Shown: positions 15,310 through 24,119, numbered from the stretch's first letter. The stretch: DNA of 36,444 nucleotides from JBBDST01 sp040904765 (GCA_040904765.1 JBBDST010000027.1:1-36444); one strand, 5' to 3'. Made by a program: numbers and translations. Notes: generated by a model not told the origin, from the sequence alone.

Positions 15310-16250
15310 CGACTCCTGTGAGTATCTCATCCATGCTTGCCGACCCAGGCGGTGTGGTGGTGCAAGGCATTACCGGCCGCCAAGGGCAACTCGAAACCCG
15401 TTGGATGCTTGATTCGGGCACCCACGTTGCTGCTGGAGTGACGCCAGGCAAAGGTGGACAGGTCGTGCACGGCGTGCCCGTCTACGACACGGTCGAAGAG
15501 GCAATTGCCAAACACGCCTGCCGCGCCTCAATGATTTACGCTCCACGACACATCGCCGCCGGGGCGGCCATCGAAGCAATCAATGCTGGGGTACGACTGG
15601 TTGCCATCAGTGCCGAAGACGTCCCGATGCACGACATGATCCGACTTATTGACGTAGCTAAAGAACACGACGCGGTCGTCGTTGGCCCAAACACGCAAGG
15701 TCTGCTCGTACCTGGCCTTGGACGGATCGGTTCACCTGGCGGCACCGACGTCAATGAACGCTTTAGCCCAGGCCACGTTGCGGTCGTCTCACGCAGTGGC
15801 GGTATGACCGGCGAAATTGGCCATCTGTTGCACTTGTGGGGGTTTGGAACAAGCGTGCAAATTCACTTAGGTGGGGCGGTGATGCCGGCCACGACGTTAC
15901 GTGACGGAGTCGCTCTTGCCGAACGCGAAACGATAACAAAGATCACCGTCGTGTTTGGCGAGCCCTCCAGTAGTCAAGAAGACGTGTTGGCTGCAGCAAT
16001 CGCTGACGGTCAGATGCGTTGCCCGGTCGTTGCGATGGTGGCCGGACGCTTCTCAGACACATTCCCTGCGATGCTGCCCTTTGGTCATGCTCCACGAGCA
16101 ACCGGTGATTCGGCGACGAACGTCGCCGCAAAATATGCGAATTTAACGGACGCTGGGGCGTTCGTTGCACACAATTTCACGCAACTGCGCGAGCAGGTTG
16201 AACGGCTTACAGCCAATCTCGCTACACACGTGAACCCTGAAGCGTCGTGA
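15306..16250 (+). CDS. Acid-CoA ligase alpha-like subunit (succinyl-CoA synthetase-like)
   Basis: A 314-residue protein like SucD. It has a CoA-binding Rossmann start VVVQGITGRQGQ (about 18-28), VVGPNTQGLLVPG (125-137) and VAVVSRSGGMTGEIG (158-172). In the family the phosphohistidine lies in MGHAGAI; here the matching segment is PFGHAPRA with His261 kept but the neighbours changed, which hints at a non-standard acid. It overlaps the beta-like gene by four bases upstream and the CoA-transferase gene by four bases downstream, forming one tight operon. It could be a malate-, succinate- or branched-acid-CoA ligase. Confidence 0.78.
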   Translation: MTTPVSISSMLADPGGVVVQGITGRQGQLETRWMLDSGTHVAAGVTPGKGGQVVHGVPVYDTVEEAIAKHACRASMIYAPRHIAAGAAIEAINAGVRLVAISAEDVPMHDMIRLIDVAKEHDAVVVGPNTQGLLVPGLGRIGSPGGTDVNERFSPGHVAVVSRSGGMTGEIGHLLHLWGFGTSVQIHLGGAVMPATTLRDGVALAERETITKITVVFGEPSSSQEDVLAAAIADGQMRCPVVAMVAGRFSDTFPAMLPFGHAPRATGDSATNVAAKYANLTDAGAFVAHNFTQLREQVERLTANLATHVNPEAS

Positions 16251-17488
16251 ACGGAGCAAGTCGGCCACTGGGTGACGTCTTGGCTGGGTTCAAAACACCG
16301 CAAGTGTTTTGGGGGCAAGGCTGTGCGGAACCGACCCCACTTATCGACTCGTTTCTTGACACGGTGAATGCCGCGCATCCGGCAGCCGTATTTGCCGGCG
16401 TGAGTTTTCATCCACGTCTTGCCACGCCTGTTGATGGGCTTCAGGTCGTTTCTTATGGTGCGCTTGGGGTGTTACGTCGTGCTGCAGCCAAGGGAGCGCT
16501 TGACGTTGTGCCGTGCAACTATTCGAATTTGCCGCGGCTGTTTCGCGAACGACGATTACCTGGCGATATCGCACTGGTGCAGCTTTCCCCGCCGGATGCA
16601 AACGGCAACTGCACGCTTGGTATTGGGGTGGATTATGTGGCTGATGCGCTGATACATGCGAGTCATGTCATCGGTGAAATTAACGTGCAGATGCCGACAA
16701 CTCGTGGTGGTCCACTGGTTCCACTTGATCGTCTGGATGCCTATATTGAGACCGACCGTCCGCTGGTTGAGGCACCCGAACGGGCTGCGAACCAGGCGGA
16801 GCAGGCGATCGCGATGCATGTCGCCGAACTTGTCCCTGATGGTGCCACCTTGCAGTTTGGGGTTGGTCCGGTTCCTTCCGAGGTGATTCGTCGGCTAACT
16901 TCCCACCGTAACCTTGGGGTGCATTCGGGACAGATTACTGATGCCGTGTTGGATCTTGTCGCTTCAGGCGCGCTGACTGGCGCGCAGAAAGAACGCGACC
17001 AAGGGATGATCGTTACGGGTACGGTGATTGGTTCTTCCGCCCTCTTTGATGCTGTTGCGACGCTGAACGTTGCGTTTCGACCCGTGTCTTACACCCATTC
17101 ACCTGCAGTCTTAAGCCATTTTCGTCGGCTGGTGTCCGTGAACTCCGCAGTTGAAGTGGACTTAAGTGGTCAAGTGAACGCCGAAGTGCGTCAGGGCCAG
17201 TATGTGGGGGGAGTGGGCGGCCAACTTGATTTCACCCGGGCAGCGTCACAAAACGGGGAACTGTCCATCATTACGCTGCGTGCTACCGAAGCAGGCGTAT
17301 CCACGATCGTGCCGCAACTGACTGCCGCGGTTGTAACGTCACCACGCGCAGATGTTGATGCGGTTGTAACGGAACATGGTGTGGCGTGGCTACGGGGCCA
17401 AACGCTGCGTCAACGTGCCCATGCGCTTGTTGCCATCGCCGATCCCTCGGTCCGTGACAAACTGGACCAACATGCCCGCAGTATCTGA
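16247..17488 (+). CDS. Acetyl-CoA hydrolase/transferase family protein (4-hydroxybutyrate CoA-transferase-like)
   Basis: A 413-residue two-domain protein of the class I CoA-transferase superfamily. Typical segments are VVPCNYSNLPRLF (about 88-100), VQLSPPDANGNCTLG (111-125), LQFGVGPVPSEV (202-213) and NSAVEVDLSGQVN (299-311). It starts at GTG 16247, overlapping the upstream stop. In 4-hydroxybutyrate CoA-transferases the catalytic glutamate lies in a GIHTEM/GIHSEM motif. Here the segment reads LGVHSGQITDAV (about 223-234), so that glutamate appears replaced by glycine. It may be a distinct subfamily or have altered chemistry. Its place behind the ligase subunits suggests activation or exchange of the same acid. 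Confidence 0.78.
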   Translation: MNGASRPLGDVLAGFKTPQVFWGQGCAEPTPLIDSFLDTVNAAHPAAVFAGVSFHPRLATPVDGLQVVSYGALGVLRRAAAKGALDVVPCNYSNLPRLFRERRLPGDIALVQLSPPDANGNCTLGIGVDYVADALIHASHVIGEINVQMPTTRGGPLVPLDRLDAYIETDRPLVEAPERAANQAEQAIAMHVAELVPDGATLQFGVGPVPSEVIRRLTSHRNLGVHSGQITDAVLDLVASGALTGAQKERDQGMIVTGTVIGSSALFDAVATLNVAFRPVSYTHSPAVLSHFRRLVSVNSAVEVDLSGQVNAEVRQGQYVGGVGGQLDFTRAASQNGELSIITLRATEAGVSTIVPQLTAAVVTSPRADVDAVVTEHGVAWLRGQTLRQRAHALVAIADPSVRDKLDQHARSI

Positions 17489-17509
17489 CAAACAACAGCG
17501 TCCGGCCAG

Positions 17510-17980
17510 TTAACTTTCCGGCGCACAGTGCATCAGTGCAGTGCGACGTATTCGGCACACCACGTCACCGTGCTGGTTATGCCCGAAATGTTCAAACTCG
17601 ACGACCCCTTGGCCTGGCCGTGAATTCGACAGCCGCTTAGTGAGCACAACTGTTGACGCCTCAATCGTGTCGCCGTGAAACACCGGATGGGGAAACACAA
17701 TCTCGGTGAAACCAAGATTTGCCACCAGTGTGCGTTCCGTAAGATCCGACACGCTTAACCCGACGATCGTTGACATCGTCAACAAACTGTTCACAATCCG
17801 CGTGCCAAACTCGGTCGTTTGGGCATAGGTCTCGTCAAGATGCAAGCTTTGTGGATTCATCGTCAACGTCGTAAACAGCACGTTGTCGCCCTCACCGATG
17901 GTTCGCCGTGGCCGGTGGTGGTAAGTCGCGCCAAGTTCAAGTTCATCAAACCAGCGTCCGCGTGGCTCTTCAGGTGGCAT
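17510..17980 (-). CDS. MaoC-family hydratase
   Basis: A 156-residue single hot-dog protein. WFDELELGATYHHRPRRTI is followed by FTTLTMNPQSLHLDETYA, where the asparagine and histidine match the catalytic hydratase-2 motif of MaoC proteins. VFHGDTIEAST is a further conserved strand. It hydrates enoyl-CoA or a mesaconyl-type CoA ester. GGAGTG precedes ATG 17980. It converges on the CoA-transferase gene with 21 bases between the stops and lies downstream of the SDR gene on the same strand, so the two could be co-transcribed. Confidence 0.85.
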   Translation of the reverse strand: MPPEEPRGRWFDELELGATYHHRPRRTIGEGDNVLFTTLTMNPQSLHLDETYAQTTEFGTRIVNSLLTMSTIVGLSVSDLTERTLVANLGFTEIVFPHPVFHGDTIEASTVVLTKRLSNSRPGQGVVEFEHFGHNQHGDVVCRIRRTALMHCAPES

Positions 17981-18062
17981 ACGTCACTCCATGTCTCATC
18001 CCAAAGTGAAGCCTAACGCCACATCCACCGGCTGCGGCAACCAAATGCGTGCGCACCTACGG

Positions 18063-18812
18063 TCAGTTTTTGGGGCGAGGGGCGACGTGCGCTAACCCGC
18101 CGTCAACCGCAAGCACTTCACCGGTAATAAACGTGTTCGCGCGGTCCACCAGAAACGCAATCGCACGCGCCACATCGGCCGGGTCGCCAATGCGACCCAG
18201 CGCATGCAGTTTCTCACTGGCAGCACGCGAACTTTCATTCGCAAGCAAATGTGCGGTCAACGGTGTATCGGTCATACCTGGAGACACCACATTCACCCGC
18301 ACATTCCACGGCGCATACGACGCTGCAGCTGAACGCGCTAAGCCCACCACACCGGCTTTCGCGGCGGCAATCGCTTCATGATTAGTCAACCCAGTTGTCG
18401 CTGCAGCCGACGCCGTCAACACAATCGAACCGCCACTGGCCCGCATCAACGGGGCAGCTGCACGGACGAGCGCAAACGCGCTCGTTAAGTTGGTCGCAAT
18501 CGTGTCGTTCCACTCATCAATACTCGTCCGATGCGCCGGCTTTAACACGAGCGAACCGGCCAGATTTACCGCCGCATCAAGCCGCCCAGCCGTTGCAACG
18601 ATCTCGCGCAGAGTCACATCGACCGCTTCAATATCCGAAGCGTCAAGGGTGTGGCATGTCACGTCAACTTCAGCTTGTAACGCTTCGAGCCGGGCCAAGT
18701 CACGCGACGCAACATGCACCTGCCAACCGTTTGCCACAAGCAGACGTGACAGTTCGCGACCGATCCCGCCAGCTCCACCAATCACAAACACCACCGGTGC
18801 CGACTCGTCCAC
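18063..18812 (-). CDS. Short-chain dehydrogenase/reductase with non-canonical active site
   Basis: A 249-residue SDR from GTG 18812, preceded by AGGGGG; an upstream in-frame GTG at 18833 is less well placed. The cofactor motif GGAGGIG (about 12-18), NLAGS, the catalytic-type serine in VLTASAAA (about Ser135), and NVVSPGMTDTP are present. The YxxxK motif is altered: the lysine in NHEAIAAAK (about Lys152) is kept, but the tyrosine position is isoleucine. It is probably an oxidoreductase with altered chemistry, or a member of a subfamily that lacks the tyrosine. Its partner in the cluster is the MaoC hydratase downstream. Confidence 0.85.
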   Translation of the reverse strand: MDESAPVVFVIGGAGGIGRELSRLLVANGWQVHVASRDLARLEALQAEVDVTCHTLDASDIEAVDVTLREIVATAGRLDAAVNLAGSLVLKPAHRTSIDEWNDTIATNLTSAFALVRAAAPLMRASGGSIVLTASAAATTGLTNHEAIAAAKAGVVGLARSAAASYAPWNVRVNVVSPGMTDTPLTAHLLANESSRAASEKLHALGRIGDPADVARAIAFLVDRANTFITGEVLAVDGGLAHVAPRPKN

Positions 18813-18907
18813 CTCAAACCCCCTGAATCGCACGACAGTTGTGCCACCACGGTAGCGATCACCCGGGCGAACAAAACCGTGCAGGTTCGTGCCGCTACAG
18901 TCACGCG

Positions 18908-19606
18908 ATGCCAGACACCATCAACACGTCCGCGTTGTATGCCGGGATCGACATCAGTCGCGGCGCATGGGTTGCGGTCATCATCAACGACACCACGATG
19001 GTGAAAGCACACTATGCCGCCACGCTAAACGGCCTTTATGACGTCTTAGCTCCCTGCACCACCATCGCTGTTGACGTACCGATCGGCTTCAGTGATACAT
19101 CGATACGGGCTTGTGATATGCAAGCCCGAACGTTGCTTGGGCCTCGCCGGGCAAGTTTGTTCCTCACCCCGATCCGGCCTGCGCTGCATGCCACAACCCA
19201 TACGGAAGCCTCAGCTATCAACCGTGCCGTAACCGGCCAAGGGATAAGCATCCAGGCGTACGGATTACGTCACAAAATGCTCGAAACTCAACAGTTCATC
19301 AGGGACTCGGGACTTACGCTGCACGAAACTCATCCCGAAACGGCATTGGCGGTGCTAAACGGTGAACCGTTGACCACCACCAAAAAAACGTGGGCCGGAA
19401 TGCGCCAACGCGAACAGCTTCTCATCCAACACGGGGTTGTCCTTGACGCCTGCTTACCGGCAGGGGAAAACGCAGGCATTGCCGACATGCTTGACGCAGC
19501 CGTGGCCGCAGTTAGCGCACGACGCATCGCAACAGGTGACGCGTTACCGCTTGGTGATGGCAGTGTTGACGCGATGAGCGGCGTGCCCCAATGCATCTAC
19601 GTGTAG
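18908..19606 (+). CDS. DUF429 family protein (predicted RNase H-fold)
   Basis: A 232-residue protein from ATG 18908; the 23 residues encoded upstream look non-coding. LYAGIDISRGAWVAVII and TTIAVDVPIGF are the two aspartate-bearing strands of the DUF429 RNase-H-like fold, followed by RACDMQAR, SLFLTPIRPAL and HETHPETAL. The biochemical role of the family is not established. It ends 10 bases inside the convergent small membrane protein gene. Confidence 0.8.
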   Translation: MPDTINTSALYAGIDISRGAWVAVIINDTTMVKAHYAATLNGLYDVLAPCTTIAVDVPIGFSDTSIRACDMQARTLLGPRRASLFLTPIRPALHATTHTEASAINRAVTGQGISIQAYGLRHKMLETQQFIRDSGLTLHETHPETALAVLNGEPLTTTKKTWAGMRQREQLLIQHGVVLDACLPAGENAGIADMLDAAVAAVSARRIATGDALPLGDGSVDAMSGVPQCIYV

Positions 19607-20010
19607 CTATACGCCGCCAGGGTTGCCGCCAGCGCATGCGCGACAAACGCTATCAGCCGCATTCGGTCGGCAGCCCTAAGACGGGAAAACGCCTCGTCAC
19701 TAAAGCCGTGCGCTAGGCGGGAATGCGCCGGCACAATCACTGCCACCGTCAACAACACGGCTACCACACTCAAGGCCGCAATTACCTTCACGATCGGTTG
19801 GTAGCCGCCAAGGAGAAGCCAGGCGGCACTCAACCCTTGGGTAACCCAAGGCAACGCCACCACCATCGTCATCCCGGTCGCGTGGCGCTTATGAAACGTC
19901 ACAAACGTGTCGGTCGAAACGTCACGAAAGGTCGGATAGTGCACCAGCGTCACCGTGACGCCAACTCCTACCAGCCACCAGCTCGCTAACGCATGCAGCC
20001 ACAACATCAT
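19597..20010 (-). CDS. Small integral membrane protein of unknown function
   Basis: A 137-residue protein with four predicted membrane helices (about 3-25, 49-68, 73-94 and 118-136). Charged and aromatic residues lie in the first loop (VHYPTFRDVSTDTFVTFHKR). This layout is seen in conserved actinobacterial membrane proteins without known role. Its 3' end overlaps the DUF429 gene by 10 bases. Confidence 0.7.
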   Translation of the reverse strand: MMLWLHALASWWLVGVGVTVTLVHYPTFRDVSTDTFVTFHKRHATGMTMVVALPWVTQGLSAAWLLLGGYQPIVKVIAALSVVAVLLTVAVIVPAHSRLAHGFSDEAFSRLRAADRMRLIAFVAHALAATLAAYSYT

Positions 20011-20091
20011 CTACCCCTTAACGCGCCGCATAGTGCAGCACGGTGCGTGCGTGTGCCGCCGGCCCGCACAACCATAAGTTAGGCTCCACGA

Positions 20092-20643
20092 ATGGACACG
20101 AACAAGCCCGCACCTGACAATAATGGCATACTGCAATCAGCCAACACGATCCGTGCTGCCGTCTTTGGCATCCAAGACGGCATCGTTTCAACTTTCGGAA
20201 TCGTCATGGGAGTGGCGGGTGCGCAACTCCCGGGCGAAACGATCGTGATAGCAGGCATCGCAGGACTCGCCTCAGGCGCTATGTCGATGGCAGCTGGCGA
20301 ATATGTCAGCGTACAAACCCAAAAAGAACTGCTGGCTGTCGGTGCCGACATCGACGAAGATGAAAACGTCCATCCGTTGAAAGCCGCCGCCGCGAACGGC
20401 GGGCTGTTTATCGGCGGCGGTGCTGTGCCTTTGGCGCCATTTCTTGTTGGTACCGGCCCGTCTGCAATCATCGCAAGTGTGCTGTTAAGCGTGCTTGCCC
20501 TGTTTGTTACCGGCGCAGTATTGACTCGCCTCACCCAACGTTCTCCGTGGCAAAGTGGGGCCCGGATGCTCATCATCGGCGGCGGTGCCGGGGTGATCGG
20601 GTTTGTGATCGGTAGCATTTTTGGCAACATTTTTGGCGTGTAA
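20092..20643 (+). CDS. VIT1/CCC1-family transporter (short form)
   Basis: A 183-residue membrane protein. IRAAVFGIQDGIVSTFGIVMG and ASGAMSMAAGEYVSVQTQKE are the signature helices of VIT1/CCC1-type Fe/Mn transporters, with the conserved D, M, G and E residues of the ion path. The C-terminal three helices follow after only a short acidic linker (DIDEDENVHPL), so the cytosolic metal-binding domain of long members is missing. Export or storage-type transport of Fe(II) or Mn(II) is the family role. Confidence 0.85.
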   Translation: MDTNKPAPDNNGILQSANTIRAAVFGIQDGIVSTFGIVMGVAGAQLPGETIVIAGIAGLASGAMSMAAGEYVSVQTQKELLAVGADIDEDENVHPLKAAAANGGLFIGGGAVPLAPFLVGTGPSAIIASVLLSVLALFVTGAVLTRLTQRSPWQSGARMLIIGGGAGVIGFVIGSIFGNIFGV

Positions 20644-20689
20644 CCTCGTGCCAAACTCGGCCAATACGACGACGTGCAGGAGACCCACC

Positions 20690-21331
20690 ATGGATCCGCT
20701 ACCTCAACCGCGCGTTGATTACACCGCCGGCGAACTCGACGTGACCGACATTGCAACTGATCCGTTCGTGACCGTCCGTGCCTGGCTCGATGAAGCAATC
20801 GCTACCGGCATGAAAGATCCGACCGCCATCACTATTTCGACGGTGGATGACGCAGGCGTTCCCGATGCTCGCGTTGTGCTGTTGCGTGGGGTTGACGCAC
20901 GTGGTGTGTCTTTTTTCACCAACCGCGAATCCGCAAAAGGCCGCCAGCTTGCTGGCACTAAACGGGCTGCATTAACTTGGTTCAACACGACGTTGGAACG
21001 CCAAATTCGGATGCGTGGCGTCGTTAGTTTGCTGCCAGATGACGAATCTGATGCCTATTTTCTGTCGCGTCCCCGCACCACCCGTCTGGCGGCACACGCC
21101 AGCAACCAGTCGGAGCCAATTGAAAGCCGTGATGCGCTTGCCGGCCAGTTTGCAAAAGTCGCAGCTGACTATCCCGATGACACGCCCGTGTTACGCCCCA
21201 CCTTTTGGGGTGGATATGTGCTGATGCCTGACACGATCGAGTTTTGGCAGGGACGTCGTTCACGGATGCACGACCGAGTGCAGTTGAGCCGTGACGGTGC
21301 GACCTGGAAACGTCAACGCTTGCAGCCGTAA
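20690..21331 (+). CDS. pdxH: Pyridoxamine 5'-phosphate oxidase
   Basis: A 213-residue flavin enzyme that oxidises pyridoxamine or pyridoxine phosphate to pyridoxal phosphate. AGGAG lies nine bases before ATG 20690. Conserved pieces are PDARVVLLRGVDARGVSFFT and ESAKGRQL at the FMN site, ERQIRMRGVV, YFLSRPRTTRLAAHAS, WGGYVLMPDTIEFWQGRRSR and the C-terminal RLQP. It lies 46 bases after the VIT-like gene on the same strand. The length is normal and no residue appears missing. Confidence 0.93.
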   Translation: MDPLPQPRVDYTAGELDVTDIATDPFVTVRAWLDEAIATGMKDPTAITISTVDDAGVPDARVVLLRGVDARGVSFFTNRESAKGRQLAGTKRAALTWFNTTLERQIRMRGVVSLLPDDESDAYFLSRPRTTRLAAHASNQSEPIESRDALAGQFAKVAADYPDDTPVLRPTFWGGYVLMPDTIEFWQGRRSRMHDRVQLSRDGATWKRQRLQP

Positions 21332-21354
21332 CACCCGTTGGCTGTCGGGCCTGT

Positions 21355-22356
21355 TCACGTGTGAGCGGGTAGTACAACGGTAAACGTGGAACCTTCGCCT
21401 CGGCGGCTGGTCACGGTCACTTGACCGTCATGGAGTTCGACAGCATGGCGGACGATAGAAAGACCAAGACCGGTCCCACCGGTTTCGCGTGAACGGGCCG
21501 TATCGACCCGGTAGAACCGTTCAAAAATGCGGGGCAGGTCGTCTTCAGGAATACCAATTCCAGTGTCGGTCACATCAAGCCGGACTCGGGCGCCATCGCT
21601 GTGCAGAGTCACCGTGACATCACCGCCGTCACGGTTGTATTTGACGGCGTTCACCACCAGATTTTTCACGATAACTTCAAGATCGGCGGTAACGCCATCC
21701 ACAATCATCGTGTCTGGCCCGTCAACTGCCACCGTAACATTGCGGGCGTCTGCACGTTGCACTTCGGAAGCCACGACGTTTCTGATTAACGCTGCCAAAT
21801 TCACCGGCTCACGGCCGATTTCGCCGCGTTCTTCCAGCCGCCGCAGATCAAGTAGGTCAGTCACGAGCGCACTTAACCGTTCCGCTTCAGCGCTTAACCG
21901 TGCAATCAACTGGGGCACCCGGCTAGGTTTGGTGCGAATCACGACCGCAAGCGCTTCAGCTAACGTTTGGATGCTTGTCACGGGGGTTTTGAGTTCGTGT
22001 GAGGCGTTCACGACAAAGTCGCGTCGTAACTCTTCGACCCGACGTTCACGCGTATGGTCGGTGATGACAATCAGCACGTGCGTGTCGACCCGTGAAGCGA
22101 TCACCGTCAACGACGACCCGTTCACGTTAAGGTCCCGCTGGGTTGTGGTGCCCGAGTCAAACGCGTCGTCTAACAGCGGCCGGATATTGTCATCAGATAG
22201 CTCCGCGAGCGTTGCCGGCAGCGCGGACATATGAAGCAGGGTTTGCGCTCGCGTATTTGCGGCCACCACCGTGCCGTCACGATCAACGAGCAGCGCTGCG
22301 TCCGTGAGGGCGTTGATGAGCCGTTGCTGGCCTTTAAGTACCGGATCGGTGGTCAC
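21355..22356 (-). CDS. Soluble PhoR/SenX3-like sensor histidine kinase
   Basis: A 333-residue kinase: an N-terminal PAS-like domain (about 10-100), a HisKA domain with the phosphoacceptor His120 in NASHELKTP, and an HATPase domain with N, G1 (DTGIGIPEDDLPRIFERFYRVD) and G2 (GGTGLGLSIV) boxes. The body matches SenX3/PhoR, but no transmembrane segment precedes the PAS domain. The GTG start at 22356 overlaps the response-regulator stop (GTGA), so an upstream extension is unlikely. It therefore senses an internal signal or a partner such as PhoU, encoded divergently from the pair. Co-transcribed with the response regulator. Confidence 0.9.
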   Translation of the reverse strand: MTTDPVLKGQQRLINALTDAALLVDRDGTVVAANTRAQTLLHMSALPATLAELSDDNIRPLLDDAFDSGTTTQRDLNVNGSSLTVIASRVDTHVLIVITDHTRERRVEELRRDFVVNASHELKTPVTSIQTLAEALAVVIRTKPSRVPQLIARLSAEAERLSALVTDLLDLRRLEERGEIGREPVNLAALIRNVVASEVQRADARNVTVAVDGPDTMIVDGVTADLEVIVKNLVVNAVKYNRDGGDVTVTLHSDGARVRLDVTDTGIGIPEDDLPRIFERFYRVDTARSRETGGTGLGLSIVRHAVELHDGQVTVTSRRGEGSTFTVVLPAHT

Positions 22357-23042
22357 AGGTCAGTGAAGCGGTAACCGACGCCACGGACCGTCAAGAGCCT
22401 TTTGGGATCGTGCGGGTCGTCTTCGATACGGGCACGAATGCGACGCACGTGCACATCCAACGTTTTCGTGTCACCGTAATAGTCACTGCCCCACACCTGG
22501 CTGATCAGCTGATCACGGGTTAACACCCGTCCGGCATACTCAACGAGGTAGGCGAGGAGTTCAAATTCTTTGGGTGGCAACGTGATCAGTGTCCCGTCCA
22601 CATGGACCTCATGGCGTGAACGGTCAACCCGCACTCCTGCAGCATGTGTCGGGGCGCTGTCACTACCGGCCATCACCACGACAGGGGCGCGCCGCAGCAC
22701 CGTTTTGATGCGGGCAACCAGTTCGCGGGTCGAAAACGGTTTGGTGACATAGTCGTCGGCACCTAACTCCAAACCGACCACCCGGTCGATTTCGGCATCG
22801 CGAGCCGTCACCATAATGATCGGTACATCCGATACGCGTCGGATTTCACGGCAGATTTCTGTACCGCTCATGCCAGGAAGCATCAGGTCGAGCAGTACCA
22901 GATCGGGCCGATGTTTCGTAAACGCCGTTAATGCATCAGCGCCGTTATTCACCCATAGGACGCTGAAACCTTCAGCTTCGAGGGTAATCGCAAGCCCTTC
23001 AGCGATCGCCGCTTCGTCTTCAACCAGCAGCAGTTTTTGCAT
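22353..23042 (-). CDS. OmpR/PhoB-family response regulator (RegX3-like)
   Basis: A 229-residue regulator. The receiver domain has VEDE (7-10), phosphoacceptor Asp52 in LLDLMLPG and Lys101 in VTKPFS. The winged-helix output domain has LTRDQLISQVWGSDYYGDTKT and LDVHVRRIRARIE, then TVRGVGYRF, very close to RegX3. It should control phosphate-responsive genes. AAGGAG precedes ATG 23042. Divergent from phoU, and translationally coupled to the histidine kinase. Confidence 0.92.
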   Translation of the reverse strand: MQKLLLVEDEAAIAEGLAITLEAEGFSVLWVNNGADALTAFTKHRPDLVLLDLMLPGMSGTEICREIRRVSDVPIIMVTARDAEIDRVVGLELGADDYVTKPFSTRELVARIKTVLRRAPVVVMAGSDSAPTHAAGVRVDRSRHEVHVDGTLITLPPKEFELLAYLVEYAGRVLTRDQLISQVWGSDYYGDTKTLDVHVRRIRARIEDDPHDPKRLLTVRGVGYRFTDL

Positions 23043-23167
23043 GTGCCGCCGTACTCCTTGTCGCCGTTACCCATTACGTTACGCCACAGTGCTTAACTTG
23101 GGGTAGCGGAAAGGTAAACGCCCGGTAGAGCCCGCTGTGGGTAGGGTGGCAAAAACGAGCGTCTGGT

Positions 23168-23185
23168 GTTTACCATCTAGTCACC
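23168..23185 (+). promoter_or_regulatory. Possible PHO-box-like direct repeat
   Basis: GTTTACC (23168-23174) and AGTCACC (23179-23185) are spaced 11 bases apart, like the direct-repeat units of actinobacterial PHO boxes. Identity between the units is only 4 of 7. It lies in the spacer between the divergent regulator and phoU, where such a site would be expected. Weak evidence. Confidence 0.25.
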
Positions 23186-23274
23186 GTCACGCCGCCTTTT
23201 GGCTACGTCTATCTCGTAACGTTTACTGTATTCGAAGCGTCAACCATCGCTTACCTTTAACGAAAGTTTGTGCC

Positions 23275-23949
23275 GTGCGTGAACAACTCGACCGGTCACT
23301 GGCCGAAATCGCTGACACTGTTACCGAAATGGCTGCTCGTGCAGATCGAATGCTGACCCGTGCGCTTACAGCACTGGCCACAAACGACCAAGAAGAAGCG
23401 CTTGCGGTGATTCGTTCCGACCGTGGTGTTGACCATCGTTACGCCTCCGTGCAACATCAGATTCTGACAACCGTCGCGTTACAAGGCCCAGTTGGGCTTG
23501 ACTTACGGCTGCTTACCGCACACCTGCATGCCAGCCTTCACATCGAACGGATGGCCGACCATGCTGTGTCAATTGCGCGAGCCGTTCAACGCAGCGAATA
23601 TGCACCCACCGACGCGTCGATGCACACCCAGATTGCAGCGATGGGAGAGAAAGCACAGGCAGTCTGCCGCATTGCGGTCGAAGCGCTCGTTGAGGTCAAC
23701 GAAGCCAAAGCACTGACAGTGCTGGCACTTGACAACGAAGTTGATGCACTGCTTGTGCAACTGTTCCGAGACCTGTTGCAGCACGCCGAAGGACTTGATG
23801 GCGAGCGGTTAAAAAATGTCTTTGAACTTCTTGGCGTGATCCGCCGCATCGAACGGTACGCCGACCATGGCGTCGACATCGGCGAGCAAGTCATCTTCGC
23901 TGCGACCGGTGAACTCATCGAGTTCAGTTCGCACTCAACTAACCCCTAG
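23275..23949 (+). CDS. phoU: Phosphate signalling protein PhoU
   Basis: A 224-residue all-helical protein from GTG 23275 with the two PhoU repeats: VREQLDRSLAEIADTVTEMA near the start and a matching helix pair from about residue 118. The metal-site-like motifs LHIERMADHAVSIA and IRRIERYADHGVDIGEQVIF are the family hallmark. PhoU damps the phosphate histidine kinase and modulates phosphate transport. No pst transporter genes are in the window. Confidence 0.92.
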   Translation: MREQLDRSLAEIADTVTEMAARADRMLTRALTALATNDQEEALAVIRSDRGVDHRYASVQHQILTTVALQGPVGLDLRLLTAHLHASLHIERMADHAVSIARAVQRSEYAPTDASMHTQIAAMGEKAQAVCRIAVEALVEVNEAKALTVLALDNEVDALLVQLFRDLLQHAEGLDGERLKNVFELLGVIRRIERYADHGVDIGEQVIFAATGELIEFSSHSTNP

Positions 23950-24119
23950 CGATTTGTAACCAAACTGACACACGGTGGACAGTTGACGGTTACAGCCGGT
24001 GCTTACCGTCCTGGCTGTGCACGTGGTCCTCATCCACAAACACTACGAACTCCCAGTCGCAAGAAAAGTACTACTGCACGACTCTCCCAAAATAAGCACG
24101 AGCAACACCCTTAACGAAC

